Origin: Typhlomys cinereus
Taxonomy: Eukaryota > Chordata > Mammalia > Rodentia > Platacanthomyidae
DNA length: 64,000 nt
Direction of reading: 5' to 3'
NCBI GenBank assembly: GCA_023101885.1
Contig: JALPQD010000090.1
Span: forward strand, 1,136,598 to 1,200,597
Part shown: in pieces, positions 1 through 49,026 of the stretch
Numbering within the stretch: the stretch's first letter is position 1
How the letters are laid out: each line of letters opens with the position of its first letter
The notes under the pieces: generated by a model
Seen by the model: only the letters and a program-made list of their open reading frames with translations
Databases searched by the model: none
What the model was told of the DNA's origin: nothing
Made by a program: the position numbers and the translations under genes

Positions 1-178
1 AACCGGGGGTACCTTTTAGAATGTCTTGTCTCGATGGCTAAACATACAGACTGAGCAGTGTTCACACTGAATAGACAGTGCTGCAGAGACTAGAGTCTGT
101 ACTTAGGAGGTAGAATTACACTGAACACTAGAGAAAACAGCTTAACTAACATCTTTCTGCATTTGTTTTTCATTTTAG

Positions 179-37123
<36,945 letters not shown>

Positions 37124-37231
37124 TTGGAATCTGTGTAAAAGAGACCCAGCTGACAACAGAGGACTTCTTTGAAAGGCAGCTTCGTTGTCATCTAGCATAA
37201 GTTTTTATTGTGTTGTTTAGGAAATCCATGT

Positions 37232-37237
37232 ATTAAA
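37232..37237 (+). promoter_or_regulatory. TMEM87B: Candidate proximal polyadenylation signal ATTAAA
   Basis: ATTAAA lies 109 bases after the stop and is followed at 37250-37285 by a G/GT-rich stretch of the kind bound by CstF. Use of this site would give a very short 3'UTR. Confidence 0.5.
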
Positions 37238-37540
37238 GTGAAGAATTCAGGTGGTGAGGAGGTGTGTAACTCTTGAGGTGTCATTGAAATGTCAATTTCT
37301 TTGCCAGTGAGGTGCCTGAATTTGGAAATGGTCTGAAAAAAGTGTTGACAGTGTCAGACAGACAGATTTGGGTTTTCTCTCTTTTCTCTGGAAAATATGA
37401 CAAGTCCAGAATTTAAAAAAAAGAATATGAATATTCATATCCTTTCCGCTCACCTTTGAGATCATGTGATTCTTCTAAAGGATGGGGCACCCGTGTCCCC
37501 TCTTTTGCAGTGATAATTTTCTTTTTGTACGGAAGTGATT

Positions 37541-37586
37541 TAATATTGGAATATTCTTTTCTTTAATATTGGAATATTCTTTTCTT
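37541..37586. repeat. 23-bp perfect tandem duplication in the 3'UTR
   Basis: Two identical 23-base units begin TAATATTGGAATATTC at 37541 and 37564. Confidence 0.95.
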
Positions 37587-37741
37587 TTGCTTGGTTTGCA
37601 CAAAGCTCTTGTAGGGGCCTCCGTGCACACAGCCACGGAGCCGGGTGTCACCACTCGGGGCGCGCACGTGCACGGTCTTGAGGGGCACTTCCTCGGCCTG
37701 CTCCTCAGGCCACGGGTGCGAATGCTGCTGCTGGTTCCGCC

Positions 37742-37779
37742 ATGCACCCGGCCGTCGAGGATGCACCCGGCCATCGACG
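37742..37779. repeat. 19-bp tandem duplication in the 3'UTR
   Basis: ATGCACCCGGCCGTCGAGG is followed by ATGCACCCGGCCATCGACG, two mismatches. Confidence 0.9.
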
Positions 37780-39641
37780 CTCCTGCCTCATGGAGCTGGA
37801 ATCGCGCCGTTTACACATGTTGGACGTGCCTCGTTCCGTAAAAAAGTGAACCTAACGCCGCAGCACATCATAGTTAACTCCTAATTAATTAGCCTTTAAC
37901 CATGTTTTACAACTTACCTTGTTAAATTATGTTTGTAATATATGAGTCAAAAGTTTTTATTTTAATATATTTTTTAAACTATTGAATGTCCTAAACTTAA
38001 ACGTTTGATGTAGCGTGATTAGAAGGTGACTGTTTTTGCTGCTTTCGTGACCAAAGATGCCAGGCTGCCAGGCCTGGAGCAGATGGTGACGGCAGAATCT
38101 TGTCTTCTCCTGTCCCCGCCTGAGAAACGCCTGCCCGAGACCACGTGACGCAGGCAGGTCTTGTTCTTTGAGCCAAGACAAACTTCCGACCTGTTCCGCT
38201 CTCGTCTGAGAGCTTGGCAGAGGACGCGTCTTCAGGGATGCTCGCGGGCTGTTTCAGTCTGCAGGCGAGAGGTGACGGTGTTGACGGACCTGGCGGAGAC
38301 GGGCCTGGCACCCAGATGCTCTTCCAGGGAAGGAGATGGGTTCAGCCGCTGTGGGGTTCACTCCTTCCGTCTCTGCCGCAGCCATGGGTCCCGTCCACTG
38401 TGCTTCCCAGCCTCTTTGTCCATTTAACAGTTATTTCAGAACCGCAGGGACCACGTGTTCTTTCTGGGCTGTGGTCCTCCTGCCTGAGTACTGAGATCAC
38501 AGTCGCACACTCCAGACCCACGTGATGCCTTCACAGCCCACCTTCATTAGACCACATGCCTGCAGTGGAATGCCAAGATGCAAGTCCAGGATTGCAGCCA
38601 GTGGGCATTGCCCTTTCCACAGGGGGAGCAGTGACCCTGGCTGTAGAGACCATGAGGGAGGCGATGCTGTGGCACGCAGCAGCCGAAATGTGTCCGTCGC
38701 ATCTCCCACAGGTTCTTCACGATGGCTGCAGAGTCCCTGGAAGGGGGTGCAGTGGCTGCTGCTTTCAGCGGCAATGGTGCCGCGTGTTTGGTGACCTTGA
38801 GTGTTCCGAACCCTTCTGAGTAGTCAGTGTGGCTCACGAGCACCGGGAGGGCCCCCCCAGGATTGCCCCCCAACTCCCCTGCATGAAGGCTTAGGAATAT
38901 GGCATTCTGGATGCTTGGATCAGTGTATGGGCCCACCTGTCACTCGAGGGTCTGAGGGCCCAGTGTTGTATGTTTGAGGGCAAAATGCTTAGCAGGTATT
39001 CTTACGCACTTCACATTAGATTTATAGAATGTATTAAATTTGCTAAAGAGAAATTTTTTTATGATTTGAGTTAGGTTTGTATTTAGATATCTGCTTTTAC
39101 GGGTAGTTAACATATCTCAGTAAATAAAAAATAAGTGATAGGCTGCTCCTGTGCTTTTCCTGCTGGAAAGGAGAGTTTCTAGGTCTTTCCTGTCCGGTAG
39201 AGTGTGGGCCTCCCCCTCTTACTGTGCAGCACGTGTGCACTGCTGATGTCAGGGCCCAAAGCAGAATGTATATGCAAGGTGGATACTCACGTGCTCTCGT
39301 GAGAGAGTCTGAGACCGCTGCGTATGGCTAACAGCCGGAGGCATCTGGCCAGATTCTGCTGCTGGTGTCAGCAAGAGCCGTGGGGAGCAATGCCAAGGGC
39401 CGCGCGCGAACCTCTGAGAAGGACAAGCTTGGCGCACCAAGTTCTGAACGAACCAAATGTGTCCAAGTGACAAAGACACTGGGAGAACAAGCAGTTTAAG
39501 GAGAAAGTTTAGAGGTTAAAACTATTTATTTTAAAAGGTTAGTCTTTAATTTGGGAGAAGTTTCTTTGACTATAGAACATAGCAATTAGAAGGACTTTTG
39601 TTTGAAAAGATGTATTTTTGTGCCTTAATATTTGTTCTTTC

Positions 39642-39647
39642 AATAAA
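39642..39647 (+). promoter_or_regulatory. TMEM87B: Candidate distal polyadenylation signal AATAAA
   Basis: Canonical AATAAA with a T/GT-rich region about 20-45 bases downstream (39664-39695). This is the best candidate for the main transcript end. Confidence 0.6.
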
Positions 39648-40106
39648 TTGATTTCTGGAAATTTCTATTGGTCTTTGAGATTATTTGTTAGTGCTCGATG
39701 ATGAAAACAGGAAACAGACCAGAACACGAAGCAAGACATGAAATTCTTCTAAAAGCTGCAACTGATTAAATTTGGGGAAATGCGCAATTTCAGCATGCTA
39801 AAGAAATGCACGTGTGTGCACGTGGTTGTAGAATCCCCGTGCTTATCAGCCCGATGAAATGGGAGTAACATCATGAGTGACCATCATTCACTCCTTGTGA
39901 AGAGAAATTCAGTGGGGTTTGTGATCTTTGAATGGGGGCGTTCTTGAGGTTTTCAAAGATGTCTCAAAATGCAAAACAAGTTTTCTGCACAAAAATGTTT
40001 ATTAAGGCACTAAAAATAGAGACAACTAATACGAACAATGGAAAAAGATGGTTGATGGGTGGTGGCTTACCCAGCTACTTTATGAGATATTGCATCCACT
40101 GAATTT

Positions 40107-40111
40107 GTAAG
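40107..40111. repeat. LTR target duplication GTAAG, left
   Basis: Identical to 40516-40520 on the other side of the LTR. Confidence 0.8.
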
Positions 40112-40515
40112 TGTAACGGTTAGTCTTAACTGTTGCTGTGAGAAAACACCCAAAGTTGAACAATTTAAGGGAGAAAAGGAAATTTATTCGCTTTACAGTT
40201 CCAGAGGGGAGATAATAGTCTTTCACGGCCGAGGCATCATGGCTGGTGGCTGAAGCTGGCAGGCTACCTCAAAGCAGACATCCTGTAAGCTAGTGGGTGA
40301 CAACTGAAGGCTGGAGGATTCCAGGAGAATCTCTCTTCTCCCAGGTCTCCTGTTCTATGGATCCTTTTATCTGGTCCGCTACTGGGAGGCTCCAATCAGA
40401 GCTAGGGCTGGTCTTTGTATTGTAATGTATTGATTCAGATCATCCTTCAGGTGGTCTCAGCTGATCTTAGTTGATGCCAGAAGTGTCAGGTTGACACCCA
40501 GGATTAACCATCACA
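40112..40515 (-). mobile_element. Solo LTR, ORR1/MaLR-like
   Basis: A 404-base element with TG...CA ends on both strands (TGTAACGG...CCATCACA on +) flanked by GTAAG/GTAAG. The minus strand carries GCGAATAAATTTCC (poly-A signal) and a T-rich end, as in MaLR LTRs. It shares its 3' half with the LTR at 61859-62553. No internal retroviral or MaLR sequence remains. Confidence 0.8.
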
Positions 40516-40520
40516 GTAAG
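40516..40520. repeat. LTR target duplication GTAAG, right
   Basis: Identical to 40107-40111. Confidence 0.8.
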
Positions 40521-41331
40521 ATTCATGAAGACAGGAAAATGCCTGTAAGAAACACGAAGCAAGGGCACATGCATCAAAGCATCCCGCATCGTTGGTGAAT
40601 CACAGCATGGAAAAATTAAAAGAAAAAGTTGTCACCGTGAAAAGAGTTCACTGGATGGAGAAGTGGGGAGAGCCACCCTCTCTCCCGTCGGCCCCACAGG
40701 ATCCCGTGTATGGAAGCAGTGCTGTCAGTCCGTCCTGACCCTAGGAGGCAGGTGCGCAGGAGAGTTCTCTAGATTGAGAAGCTTCTGGGCCTGCCGGGAG
40801 AATTGTCTGCATTGCTTTAATCACAAGAGAAGACCCAGCCCAGAGGGGATGTGACTTCCTGGAAGGTGTCCAGGACGTATAAGACGGCAAGCAGCGGAAG
40901 CAAGGTGAGTCGGTATCTTTTGCAGCCAATGTGAGCAGCTGCTTCCAGCTCTGTGTCTTCCCCTCCTTCTGGACTGAGACCCGGCATTGTGAGCCAGTTA
41001 AACCCTGTCCCCCAAAGTTGCTTCCATCAGACATTTTGTTCCAGCCTCAGCCATGAAACCAAAAGTGTGGAAGGTTCTCAGCCTGACCTAAAAGTGAAGG
41101 TCTTTGCAGCTAACAGCTTGGCAGAACATATCTGTTATTAATCATTTGCCAGAACAGTCACACAGCCACACCAGCACAAATAGCTTCTGGATTCTTTGGG
41201 GGCCGGGGACTGTGAAGATGAAAACCTCTCTGTTCTGTTTTCCTGTTTTGTTTTTTACAGAAACACATTGACAAATAAATGCATAAACATACCTTTTTTA
41301 AAAAAAAGCATACAATAGAAAATTTAGAGGT

Positions 41332-41640
41332 GGGCTGGAGAGGTGGCTCAGGGGTTAAGCCTCTGCCTTGCAGGCGGAAGATCCTGAGTTCGGATCCCAG
41401 ATCCCATGTATAGACACCAGGTGGAAGCGGGGGCGGCCTGCACTTCTGGTCCTGGTAGGGCGGAGCCTGTGAATCCCGGGGCAGAAGGAGGTGGAGGCGT
41501 ACATGGTGGTTCGCGAATTCGTCCATGGTTCTACACACACACAGACACACACACACACACACACACGCACACACACGCACATACATACGCACACACGCAC
41601 AATTGAATAAATAATAAAAAAGAATTAAAAAAAAAAAAAA
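41332..41640 (+). repeat. Composite ID-headed SINE, young CpG-rich type, with perfect duplication
   Basis: GGGCTGGAGAGGTGGCTCAG head, CpG-rich body (GGTGGTTCGCGAATTCGTCC), (CA)n, A tail. The flanks AGAAAATTTAGAGGT at 41317-41331 and 41641-41655 are identical over 15 bases. Confidence 0.93.
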
Positions 41641-42668
41641 AGAAAATTTAGAGGTAGGTCCAGGTAATGAAGTGCGTGCTGCAGGGACTAGGTGGAGCAT
41701 GGGCCATTTCTTTACTGACATTCTTTCAACCTTAAGTTGTAGTGGGGGAAGGAGATGGGTGGTCTCAGGAGAAAAGCAAGAGCTGATTTAATAACCCGTG
41801 ATGCTTCAGGGCATGCTGGGAATACTGGCCCAAGCCAGATGCTGCTGATTATTATGTTACCGCAGTGGTTAAGCCAATAAGAGTTTGTAACTGTACAAGG
41901 TTTATTACTGTTACTTCTGCCTGTTTTCAGATAAGCAACGGAGAGTTAGTTGAAGTATGTTGCGGGACGTCTTCTCCGGCCAAAGCAGGAAGACGGGTGT
42001 TAACACTGGCAGCCCTGAAAGAGTGCTCTAGCTGTGGGGAGAGTGGAGTTCAGCTTAACATTTGCACTCGCTGCTCAGAGGGTTAATCATGAATCTGAGG
42101 GGCTTCACCAGGCACCCTGGGGGTCCATGGAAGCTTCTAGGCTATCAGCCAAGGCAAATCACGGGATGTCTAAACACATCTTCAGGCTGACTTACTCATC
42201 TTAAAAGGAACGTACCTACAAATTCCCCTTAACTGATGGCGGGTAGACAGCCAAATTTCTAGTAACATAGGCTGGTGGGACTGTAAGTAATTTTGACTAT
42301 TTTCTCCACGTGATTTGGAGAATAACTGTAAGTTTATGTACATTTAAGAAAACTTAAATATACAGTAATTTTTATTTAGGATAAAAGAGTTCTGATATGT
42401 GTGTATGTGTGTGAGCATTTATGTTTGTATACTTAAACAGATTTTTATGCTATCATTTAAATAAAGATGTTTCTTAATAATAAAGTTTAAGTACAGAAAA
42501 AAAATTCAAGGACGGTCCAGCAGGTGGTGCCAAAGTAATGTCATGGAGCTGACTAATGTCAGGCTGCTTCTTGTTTGCTCCTAATGCCCAAGAACTCACA
42601 TCGGCAGGATGAAAGTATCCAAAAGCCTACCTGAACTTCATTTTTAAAAAATTAAAAGGTGTGGGGTG

Positions 42669-42933
42669 GGGGCTGGAGAGATGGCTCAGGGGTTCAGACT
42701 CTGTCTCGCAAGCAGAAGGTCCTGAGTTTGGATCCCAAGTCCCATGTAAAAACACAAGACAGAAACAAAAAAAACCGTGGCCTGTTCGTCCGGCCCTGGT
42801 GGGCGGAGCCTGGGAAATCCCAGAGTGAAGCAAGAAGGAGGTAGAAGTAATCCAGGGCGATTCCTGAAGTCCCTCTTGGTCCTCTATAGGGACACACACA
42901 CGCACGCACACACACACGCAAAATAAATAAATG
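42669..42933 (+). repeat. Composite ID-headed SINE, older type
   Basis: GGGGCTGGAGAGATGGCTCA head, GGGAAATCCCAGAGTGAAGC body, short CA tract, AAATAAATAAA tail. Confidence 0.87.
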
Positions 42934-43807
42934 GTGAAAAAGCTTTCAACATTTGGCAAAACCTTTGGAAATTACCTGGTCTCCTAACAACCCAAGGACC
43001 TCTGTAACCTCTGTAAGCACGTGCACAGCACGTGACTGCTCCCAACGTCAGCAGTAGCCGTCAGCAGCACCTTTCATTACACGTTGATTAGTCCTCAGCA
43101 GGATGCTTGGGATCAAAAGTGTCTCAGATTCGGGACTTTTTTTTTCCCCCCAGCTATTGAAATAGTCGCATATATGTAATGAGCTACTTTGGGGACAAGG
43201 CCAATCAAAGCACAAAGTTCCTTCATGTTTCTTACGTGCCTTATGCACATCTGAAGACTGTCTTCACAACGGTTCGAATGTACTTGGTTCTCACGGTGAG
43301 CTATCATTTCAGATTTCTGTTTCTTGGGTTAGAGTCTCTCAATCTATATTGGACCTGCTGGTAAGTTCCTAGAAATCACAGGGAAGGCACCTCTTTATTC
43401 GACCGAATTTAGTGCTTTCCTTGGGCTAAAACCCTTTCAAGTGATACTTGTGGAAAACATTTCCAGGCAGGTGTTTTAAGGGCCTGAGGTAATAAGAGAG
43501 CGAGCAAGAACTTTGAAGGGGAGAAAGGTAGAGCGAGGCAACCACAGGACAGAGAACCTCCAGCATCATCTAAGTCTCTTACAGTTCACGTGCATGCCCC
43601 CAGCTTTGGGCACGTGTGTCAAAGTCCACAAGCAGGAAGTGAAGGCAAAGGCAGAGTTGCCAACTGCCAGATGTGTATTTAAGTTGCACCCAACAGACAT
43701 ATGACTCGCTTGATAGTGGAAGGGAGTTCATGGGGGTGAACCTTGAGAGTTAGTAGTCTGCCCTTGCTTTCTCTCATTTAGTTATTTTATTATTACTTAT
43801 TAGGAAC

Positions 43808-44084
43808 TTTAAAAAAAAACTTTTTATTTGAGTTTGTATGTGTGTCAGAGGGCACTGTGTGTCCCTGCGGTGGACCAAGGATGACTTCAGGAATCATCCT
43901 GGATTGTGCCACCTCCTTTTTGCTTTGCCTTGGAATTTCCCAGGCTCTGTCTTGAAGGACCAGAAGTATAGGCCGCCACCATTTCTGCCTGGCATTTCCA
44001 CATGGGATGTGGGATGTGGGATCTGAACTCAGGACCTTCTGCTTGCAAAGCAGAGGTTTAACCTTTGAACCATTTCTCCAGCTC
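43808..44084 (-). repeat. Composite ID-headed SINE, older type
   Basis: Inverted copy with GTCAGAGGGCACTGTGTGTC, body and head ending CATTTCTCCAGCTC. Confidence 0.87.
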
Positions 44085-44265
44085 TCCTTTGTTACTCTTA
44101 CTTTCTCTTTTTCCCTACTGATGGATGGCTTCAGGGACAGCTTCTGCGTCCAGCCACATCTCTCTATATGACTCTTGCTATAATGGCCCATATCCCCCTC
44201 TGGAGTCATAAGCCAATCATATTTTCTCCCTTAAGTTGCTTCAGTCTAAGTATATTGTCTCCCAG

Positions 44266-44288
44266 CAAAAAAAAAAAAAAGTAACCAC

Positions 44289-44330
<42 letters not shown>
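44266..44330. repeat. A run followed by (CA)n microsatellite
   Basis: An A run at 44266-44280, then about 20 CA units at 44290-44330. It may be a stripped retroelement tail. Confidence 0.85.
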
Positions 44331-44332
<2 letters not shown>

Positions 44333-44529
44333 CACCCTCGTACTCTGACAAAGACTGAGGATTTACTGTTTCCAAGAATTTAAAGAAATCTCTGCTTAAT
44401 CATCAGCAGATCACTAGATAATTAGAGAATTTAGTGACCACATATTACAAACAATTAAATTACTAACTAAACAGGGACTGCAATAAGTAGCAACTACAGC
44501 ACTTTCAGGGAGGTTTTAGGGTTATGATT

Positions 44530-44576
44530 GTATTTTTTTAATATTTATTTTGTATGGTGTGTGTGTGTGTGTGTGA

Positions 44577-44621
<45 letters not shown>

Positions 44622-44844
44622 CCTTTGGCGGTCTAAGGGTGAATTCAGAACTCCTCCTGGATTGCTTCTCTCTCCTTTTTGCTTCTCTCTGGGATTTCCC
44701 AGGCTCCACCCACTAGGGTTGGAATGTAGGCGGCCAGCATTTCTGCCTGGCGTTTGTTTTTACGTGGGACCTCGGTTTTTAACTCAGGTTAAAAACCTCA
44801 GGTTGAGGGGCAGAGTCTTAACCCCTGAGCCATCTCTCCAGTCC
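44530..44844 (-). repeat. Composite ID-headed SINE, older type, with (GT)n(GA)n tail
   Basis: T-rich tail, GT run (44557-44575), GA run (44581-44619), body CTGGGATTTCCCAGGCTCCA, inverted head CTGAGCCATCTCTCCAGTCC. Confidence 0.87.
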
Positions 44845-45699
44845 AGAGTCATGACTTTAAAATCACTTAAATTGTTCCATTTCACCCAAAAAATTATGGC
44901 ACAAATAAAGCAGGAAAATTCGGTCTGTGAACAGGGAAAGAAGCAATAAAAGTAAAATGTTCCCAAGAAAGGCCAGATTTGTGACTTCAGAAAGAAAAGG
45001 TTTCTTGTTTTGTTTTTTAATTTTCCTCGTGAAAAGTTAGCGTTTCACTAACTTGTTACTTTACTTCCATTTCTCAAAGACAACTTCAGGAAACAGGCAT
45101 CATGTCAATTTCCAGTACTTGGAACACTGAGTAGTCGAATTGGTGATTATAAAGCTAAAGACTTGGTCAGGGAGTCAGTTTTACCAATGAGCTGTGAATT
45201 CAAAGTCTCAGTACTCAGCCACAGGCTTGGGGTGGCCGTGCGTCCCCTACCCAAGTACTTTCACCCGGCTACTATTGGTGGAAGGAGGAAAGCAAAGATG
45301 TTTGAGACCCGCGTTGGTCAAACTTTTCATCGCTGGGATAGGAAACCATCGAAAACACATTTTATTTTGGTTCGTGGTTTCAGAGCTTTTTACTCCAAGA
45401 TCAGCTGGATCCTCTGCTGCTTGTAGGCTGCTCACCTCATGGTGGCCAGGGAGCCGAGAGGAGGGGGCGGGGCTAGTGGAAGGATTCCAGTTATTTCGTG
45501 GTCCTGGAATCCCACTTCTCAGTCACACTCAGATGTGTTTGGCTGATCTCCCAGGTTTCTCTCCATCCAGTCCCAGTGATAAGCAATTGACAGGTGGATT
45601 GAGGTGTAAGTCTCTTTTCTGAGAGTCTCATGTACTAACTCTCCTTGGCTCTAGGGGCTCCTGGCTGTATCTTGGGGAGGGAGGAAGGTTTCCTAGCAA

Positions 45700-46530
45700 A
45701 CTTTAGAGCCTGAGATGTGTCTTCGGGCAGATGCTAAGACAATGAATTGCATCTCTCCCTTGAGGATCTCTCTGTCCCTACCCTTGCATATGTCTTTCTT
45801 TCCCTTCCTCTCCCTTGGGAAGCACACACCCACATTTGTCTTCCTCTCTGAGCACCCCTTACTCCTGGCTCTCATGCTTAGGCCTATATTCCAGTTTCTG
45901 CCAACCGTGCTTCAGATTGGCTGGGCCCGAAATAGTTTTCTGCATCATCCCCCCCATTCCCAGGTTGGCCTAACTGGAGGTCTCTAAAAAATTGGGGGAG
46001 CCTCTCAGGCTGCAGTGGCGACTGTGTGGCACAGCCTGTCCATCTGCTGGGTGTAGTCAGTTCCCCTGGATCCCAGGAGCCCCAGATTGTTGCAGGACAC
46101 CTGCAGGTGACGTTGGCCCTACGGCCAGACATGTCCCGGAGTAGAATTAAAATCTCCACAAGCCTAGATTCCACTGAAGACAGAAGTGACAACTCCGTGG
46201 AAACAGCTGACAGCATCCCAGCACCCAGTGGTCACCCCAACTGCACCAAGACTGCTTTGTTCTGCACACCTCTGCACCCCAATTCTTTCTCTGCTTAAAT
46301 CTAAGACTTACGTCAGTCACTCAAGACAAACTCAGGGTCAGTGGCCCCCTTGTCTATTCTTCTTTTCCATAAGCATAGATTAAATTCACTCTCTGCTTTT
46401 TACTGTGGCTCGTCTCTTTAATTAACACACGAGCACGGGTGGCTGAGCCCAGTCTTTTGGGATTCCCAGAGTCAAGGCATCTGATCCGAAACTCCAATTG
46501 CAAGCACATCAGTCCGACATTGCACTGGGG
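45700..46530 (+). other. Possible degraded LTR end
   Basis: The stretch ends with AAGCATAGATTAAATTCACT, then CTCGTCTCTTTAATTAACAC and GGTGGCTGAGCCCAGTC, which is reminiscent of an R/U5 region with an ATTAAA signal. I find no clear LTR boundaries, target duplication or internal gene, so this is a weak call. Confidence 0.25.
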
Positions 46531-47122
46531 CTTTTAGTCAGAATGAACAGATAAGGAAGAGAAGTGAAAACTGCTGAATGAGAACGGAGAAGCCAACGTG
46601 TCTCTGCTTGCATGTTATGTCGTTGTGCACAGGGGACATTCGGAGATTCACTGAGAACTACTAGGAAAAAGAATGAATTCAGAAAGCATTCAGGATGAAA
46701 GATCAGTGCATGAAATCCATCAGAAATATGCAGCGGATAAATCTAAAAACGAAACAGAGCATGAGAAAGAATGAAATAAAAATACAAATGAATCTGACAC
46801 ACGAAGTGTAGGACTTCTACCCTGAAAACTGCTAAATGTCATTGAAAGAAGCCAAGTAGGATATAAGTAAATTGAAAATCTATGTTGGTGAATCAAAGAA
46901 TTCAATATCAGTAAGATGGCGAATTCCCCAACTTGACCTACAAACTCACTGTGGTTTCTTTCAGAGTTCCAGCTGACTTCTGAGGGGGCATCAGAATTGA
47001 GAAACTGATTTTAAATTATATATATACACACACAATTCAAGGGATCTTCAGAATCTTAGAGACAGTCATTTGTTCATGAGCATGCCTGTGATATGGGAAC
47101 TAACTGATCCTGAGTCCGTATG

Positions 47123-47127
47123 CTCAC
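47123..47127. repeat. LTR target duplication CTCAC, left
   Basis: Identical to 47558-47562. Confidence 0.75.
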
Positions 47128-47557
47128 TCTCATAGTTAGGCACAGGTGTCAACTTAATTAACAGTTGGGGGTTTGAGCTCTGGGCACATTTGTGAGGAAT
47201 TAATGGTTGAGTTAAGCTCAGAGCAAACCTGCAAGAGATTGTCTAGCTGATGGGAAAGGCCAGTTCATGGTGTGTGGGACTAGGCCCTGAACAGGTGCAT
47301 AAAATACTGAGAGCTGGTTAAGGAAGTTGGCATCCTTCTGTACACTTGGCCAGACATGCTGGTCTGGCAAGTAAGGATCGTCCCTCTCTCAGCCGTTATG
47401 CGGTGATGGTGACCAGTTCCCTCGGCCCTGGTGTTGGTGCGTGCTCTCCCGTCAAGCTGGACTACTGTAACCAGACTGTCAGTAAGAAAATAAGTCCCTT
47501 GTTCCCTTAAGCTATTTGATGGTCATTTATTAGCAACCATGCAGGTGAACTGTAACA
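47128..47557 (+). mobile_element. Solo LTR, MaLR-like
   Basis: A 430-base element starting TCTCATAG (decayed TGTCATAG) and ending CTGTAACA, flanked by CTCAC/CTCAC. It is homologous along its length to 50746-51172 and, inverted, to 62716-63502. It carries AGACATGCTGGTCTGGCAAG and GTTCCCTTAAGCTATTTGAT as family marks. Confidence 0.8.
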
Positions 47558-47562
47558 CTCAC
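47558..47562. repeat. LTR target duplication CTCAC, right
   Basis: Identical to 47123-47127. Confidence 0.75.
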
Positions 47563-47654
47563 GTACCTCTTTTTATAGAGTTCCTTCTTTCCTTTCTTCC
47601 TTTCAACCTCCCACCTTCCCTTCCAACCTTTTCCCCTCCCTCCCTCCTCTCAAT

Positions 47655-47913
47655 TTCTTTTTTTTTTCTTTCTGTGTGTGCCAGGGGGCACATAAGTGTG
47701 TGTGTGTCATTGGAGTGAATTCAGGAATCATCCAGGATTGCTTTACCACTTTATTGCTTGGCTCTGGAATTTCCTAGACTCTGCCTTCCAGGGCTGGATT
47801 CGCGGGCTGCCACCATTTCCACCCAGCATCTTTACGTGGGATCCGGAGATCTGAACTCAGGTCCTTTTGCTTTCAAGGCAAAGGCTTAACCTATGAACCA
47901 TCTCTCTAGTCCT
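47655..47913 (-). repeat. Composite ID-headed SINE, older type
   Basis: Poly-T, short TG tract, GAATCATCCAGGATTGCTTT, CTGGAATTTCCTAGACTCTG, inverted head CATCTCTCTAGTCC. Confidence 0.83.
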
Positions 47914-48069
47914 GGAAATCACTTTAAACTTATCACAGAAAAGCTGCAAAGCTAGCCAAGTGAGTGGCCTTACATGCTTTTCCATTTCCCACCTTTGTGT
48001 AGCATTTATTCCCATCTGACCTTAGCCATAAGGCCAACATGTGATTATTTACTCAATTCAAAGACTTAG

Positions 48070-48210
48070 TTTCAGCTAAGTGTGGTCACACCCAGAGGTC
48101 TGGCTGGCTGCTCAGCAGACTGAGACAGAAGGTTCATTTGAAGTTGGGAGTTCAAAACCAGCCTGGGCAGCACCACGTGGAGCCACCAGCTCAAAAAAGA
48201 AAAACAAACA
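48070..48210 (+). repeat. B1-like SINE relic
   Basis: CAGCTAAGTGTGGTCACACC, AGTTCAAAACCAGCCTGGGC and an A-rich tail follow B1 order but are diverged. Confidence 0.5.
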
Positions 48211-48747
48211 AAATCAAACAAACAGAAGAAAATGAAGCCTTTAGTTTGAGGTTGGGTAGACCTGGAACAAGCCAGCTAAATCTCAGTTTTCTGCTCTATA
48301 AAACAAGAATGGTAATAGGGCCCGTGCCCTGGGTTGTCATGGGGACTACACAGGACACATGTGGAGTGCTTGGCAGTGTGATTAGCGCGTAAGAGATGCT
48401 CAAGCAATGCTGGTCCGTGCAAGCAGCATCCTTCCCCTGAGCAGCGCCAAACATCACGCCAGGCACCTCCTTATTCTCTGCCCTGATAGTGACCCTGAGG
48501 AGCGTGTCTGTGCTCATGATTAGGAAAGTCGCAAGTCCACAATGGCGGCAGCTAAGGGTGAGGTTTGGTTTGGCCCGGTCGTGTCTGACATCAAGCACTA
48601 GGTCAGCTGCCAGCTGTGACCACCACTCGGTCCTTTCCAGAGGAGTCTGGACTTCAGTGTGGAACGGGCTCTTGGATGCTCAGTCTCTTTCTTCCTTGCA
48701 GACATGATTGAAGCTCTTTCCTTGTGGCACAATGAAGACCTCTTTTG

Positions 48748-48829
<82 letters not shown>

Positions 48830-49026
48830 ACGTGTGTTCCTGTGGAGGCCAAACATGATATTAGGAATCTTCCTGGATTGTTCCCCTCATTGTTTTGCTC
48901 TGGGCTTTCCTAGGCTCCACTTTATAGGACCAGAATTGCAGGCCACCCACTGCCATATCTGCCTGGCATTTTTACATGGGATCTGGGGATCTGAACTCCT
49001 TTTGCTTTAACCTCTGAGCCATCCCA
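48748..49026 (-). repeat. Composite SINE, older type, with (CT)n(GT)n tail
   Basis: CT run (48750-48790), GT run (48792-48829), body and partial inverted head ending CTCTGAGCCATCCC. It abuts an opposite-strand copy at 49027. Confidence 0.83.

Larger units (their letters stand above)
37124..39665 (+). other. TMEM87B: TMEM87B 3' untranslated region
   Basis: About 2.5 kb between the stop codon and the AATAAA at 39642 has no further gene-like ORF or splice logic. A long 3'UTR agrees with the several-kilobase human transcript, as I recall it. It contains a 23-bp tandem duplication (37541-37586), a 19-bp tandem duplication (37742-37779) and a GC-rich middle part (37.6-38.9 kb). The 3' end is inferred from signals, not from transcript data. 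Confidence 0.65.

Noticed and set aside
38547..38936. 129-residue minus-strand frame in the presumed 3'UTR
   Set aside because: It has no recognisable domain or homologue and lies in a GC-rich UTR segment.
41865..42086. 73-residue + frame after a TTTTCAG, possible exon
   Set aside because: It contains cysteines (CSSCGESGVQLNICTRC) but has no partner exons, no known family and lies between genes.
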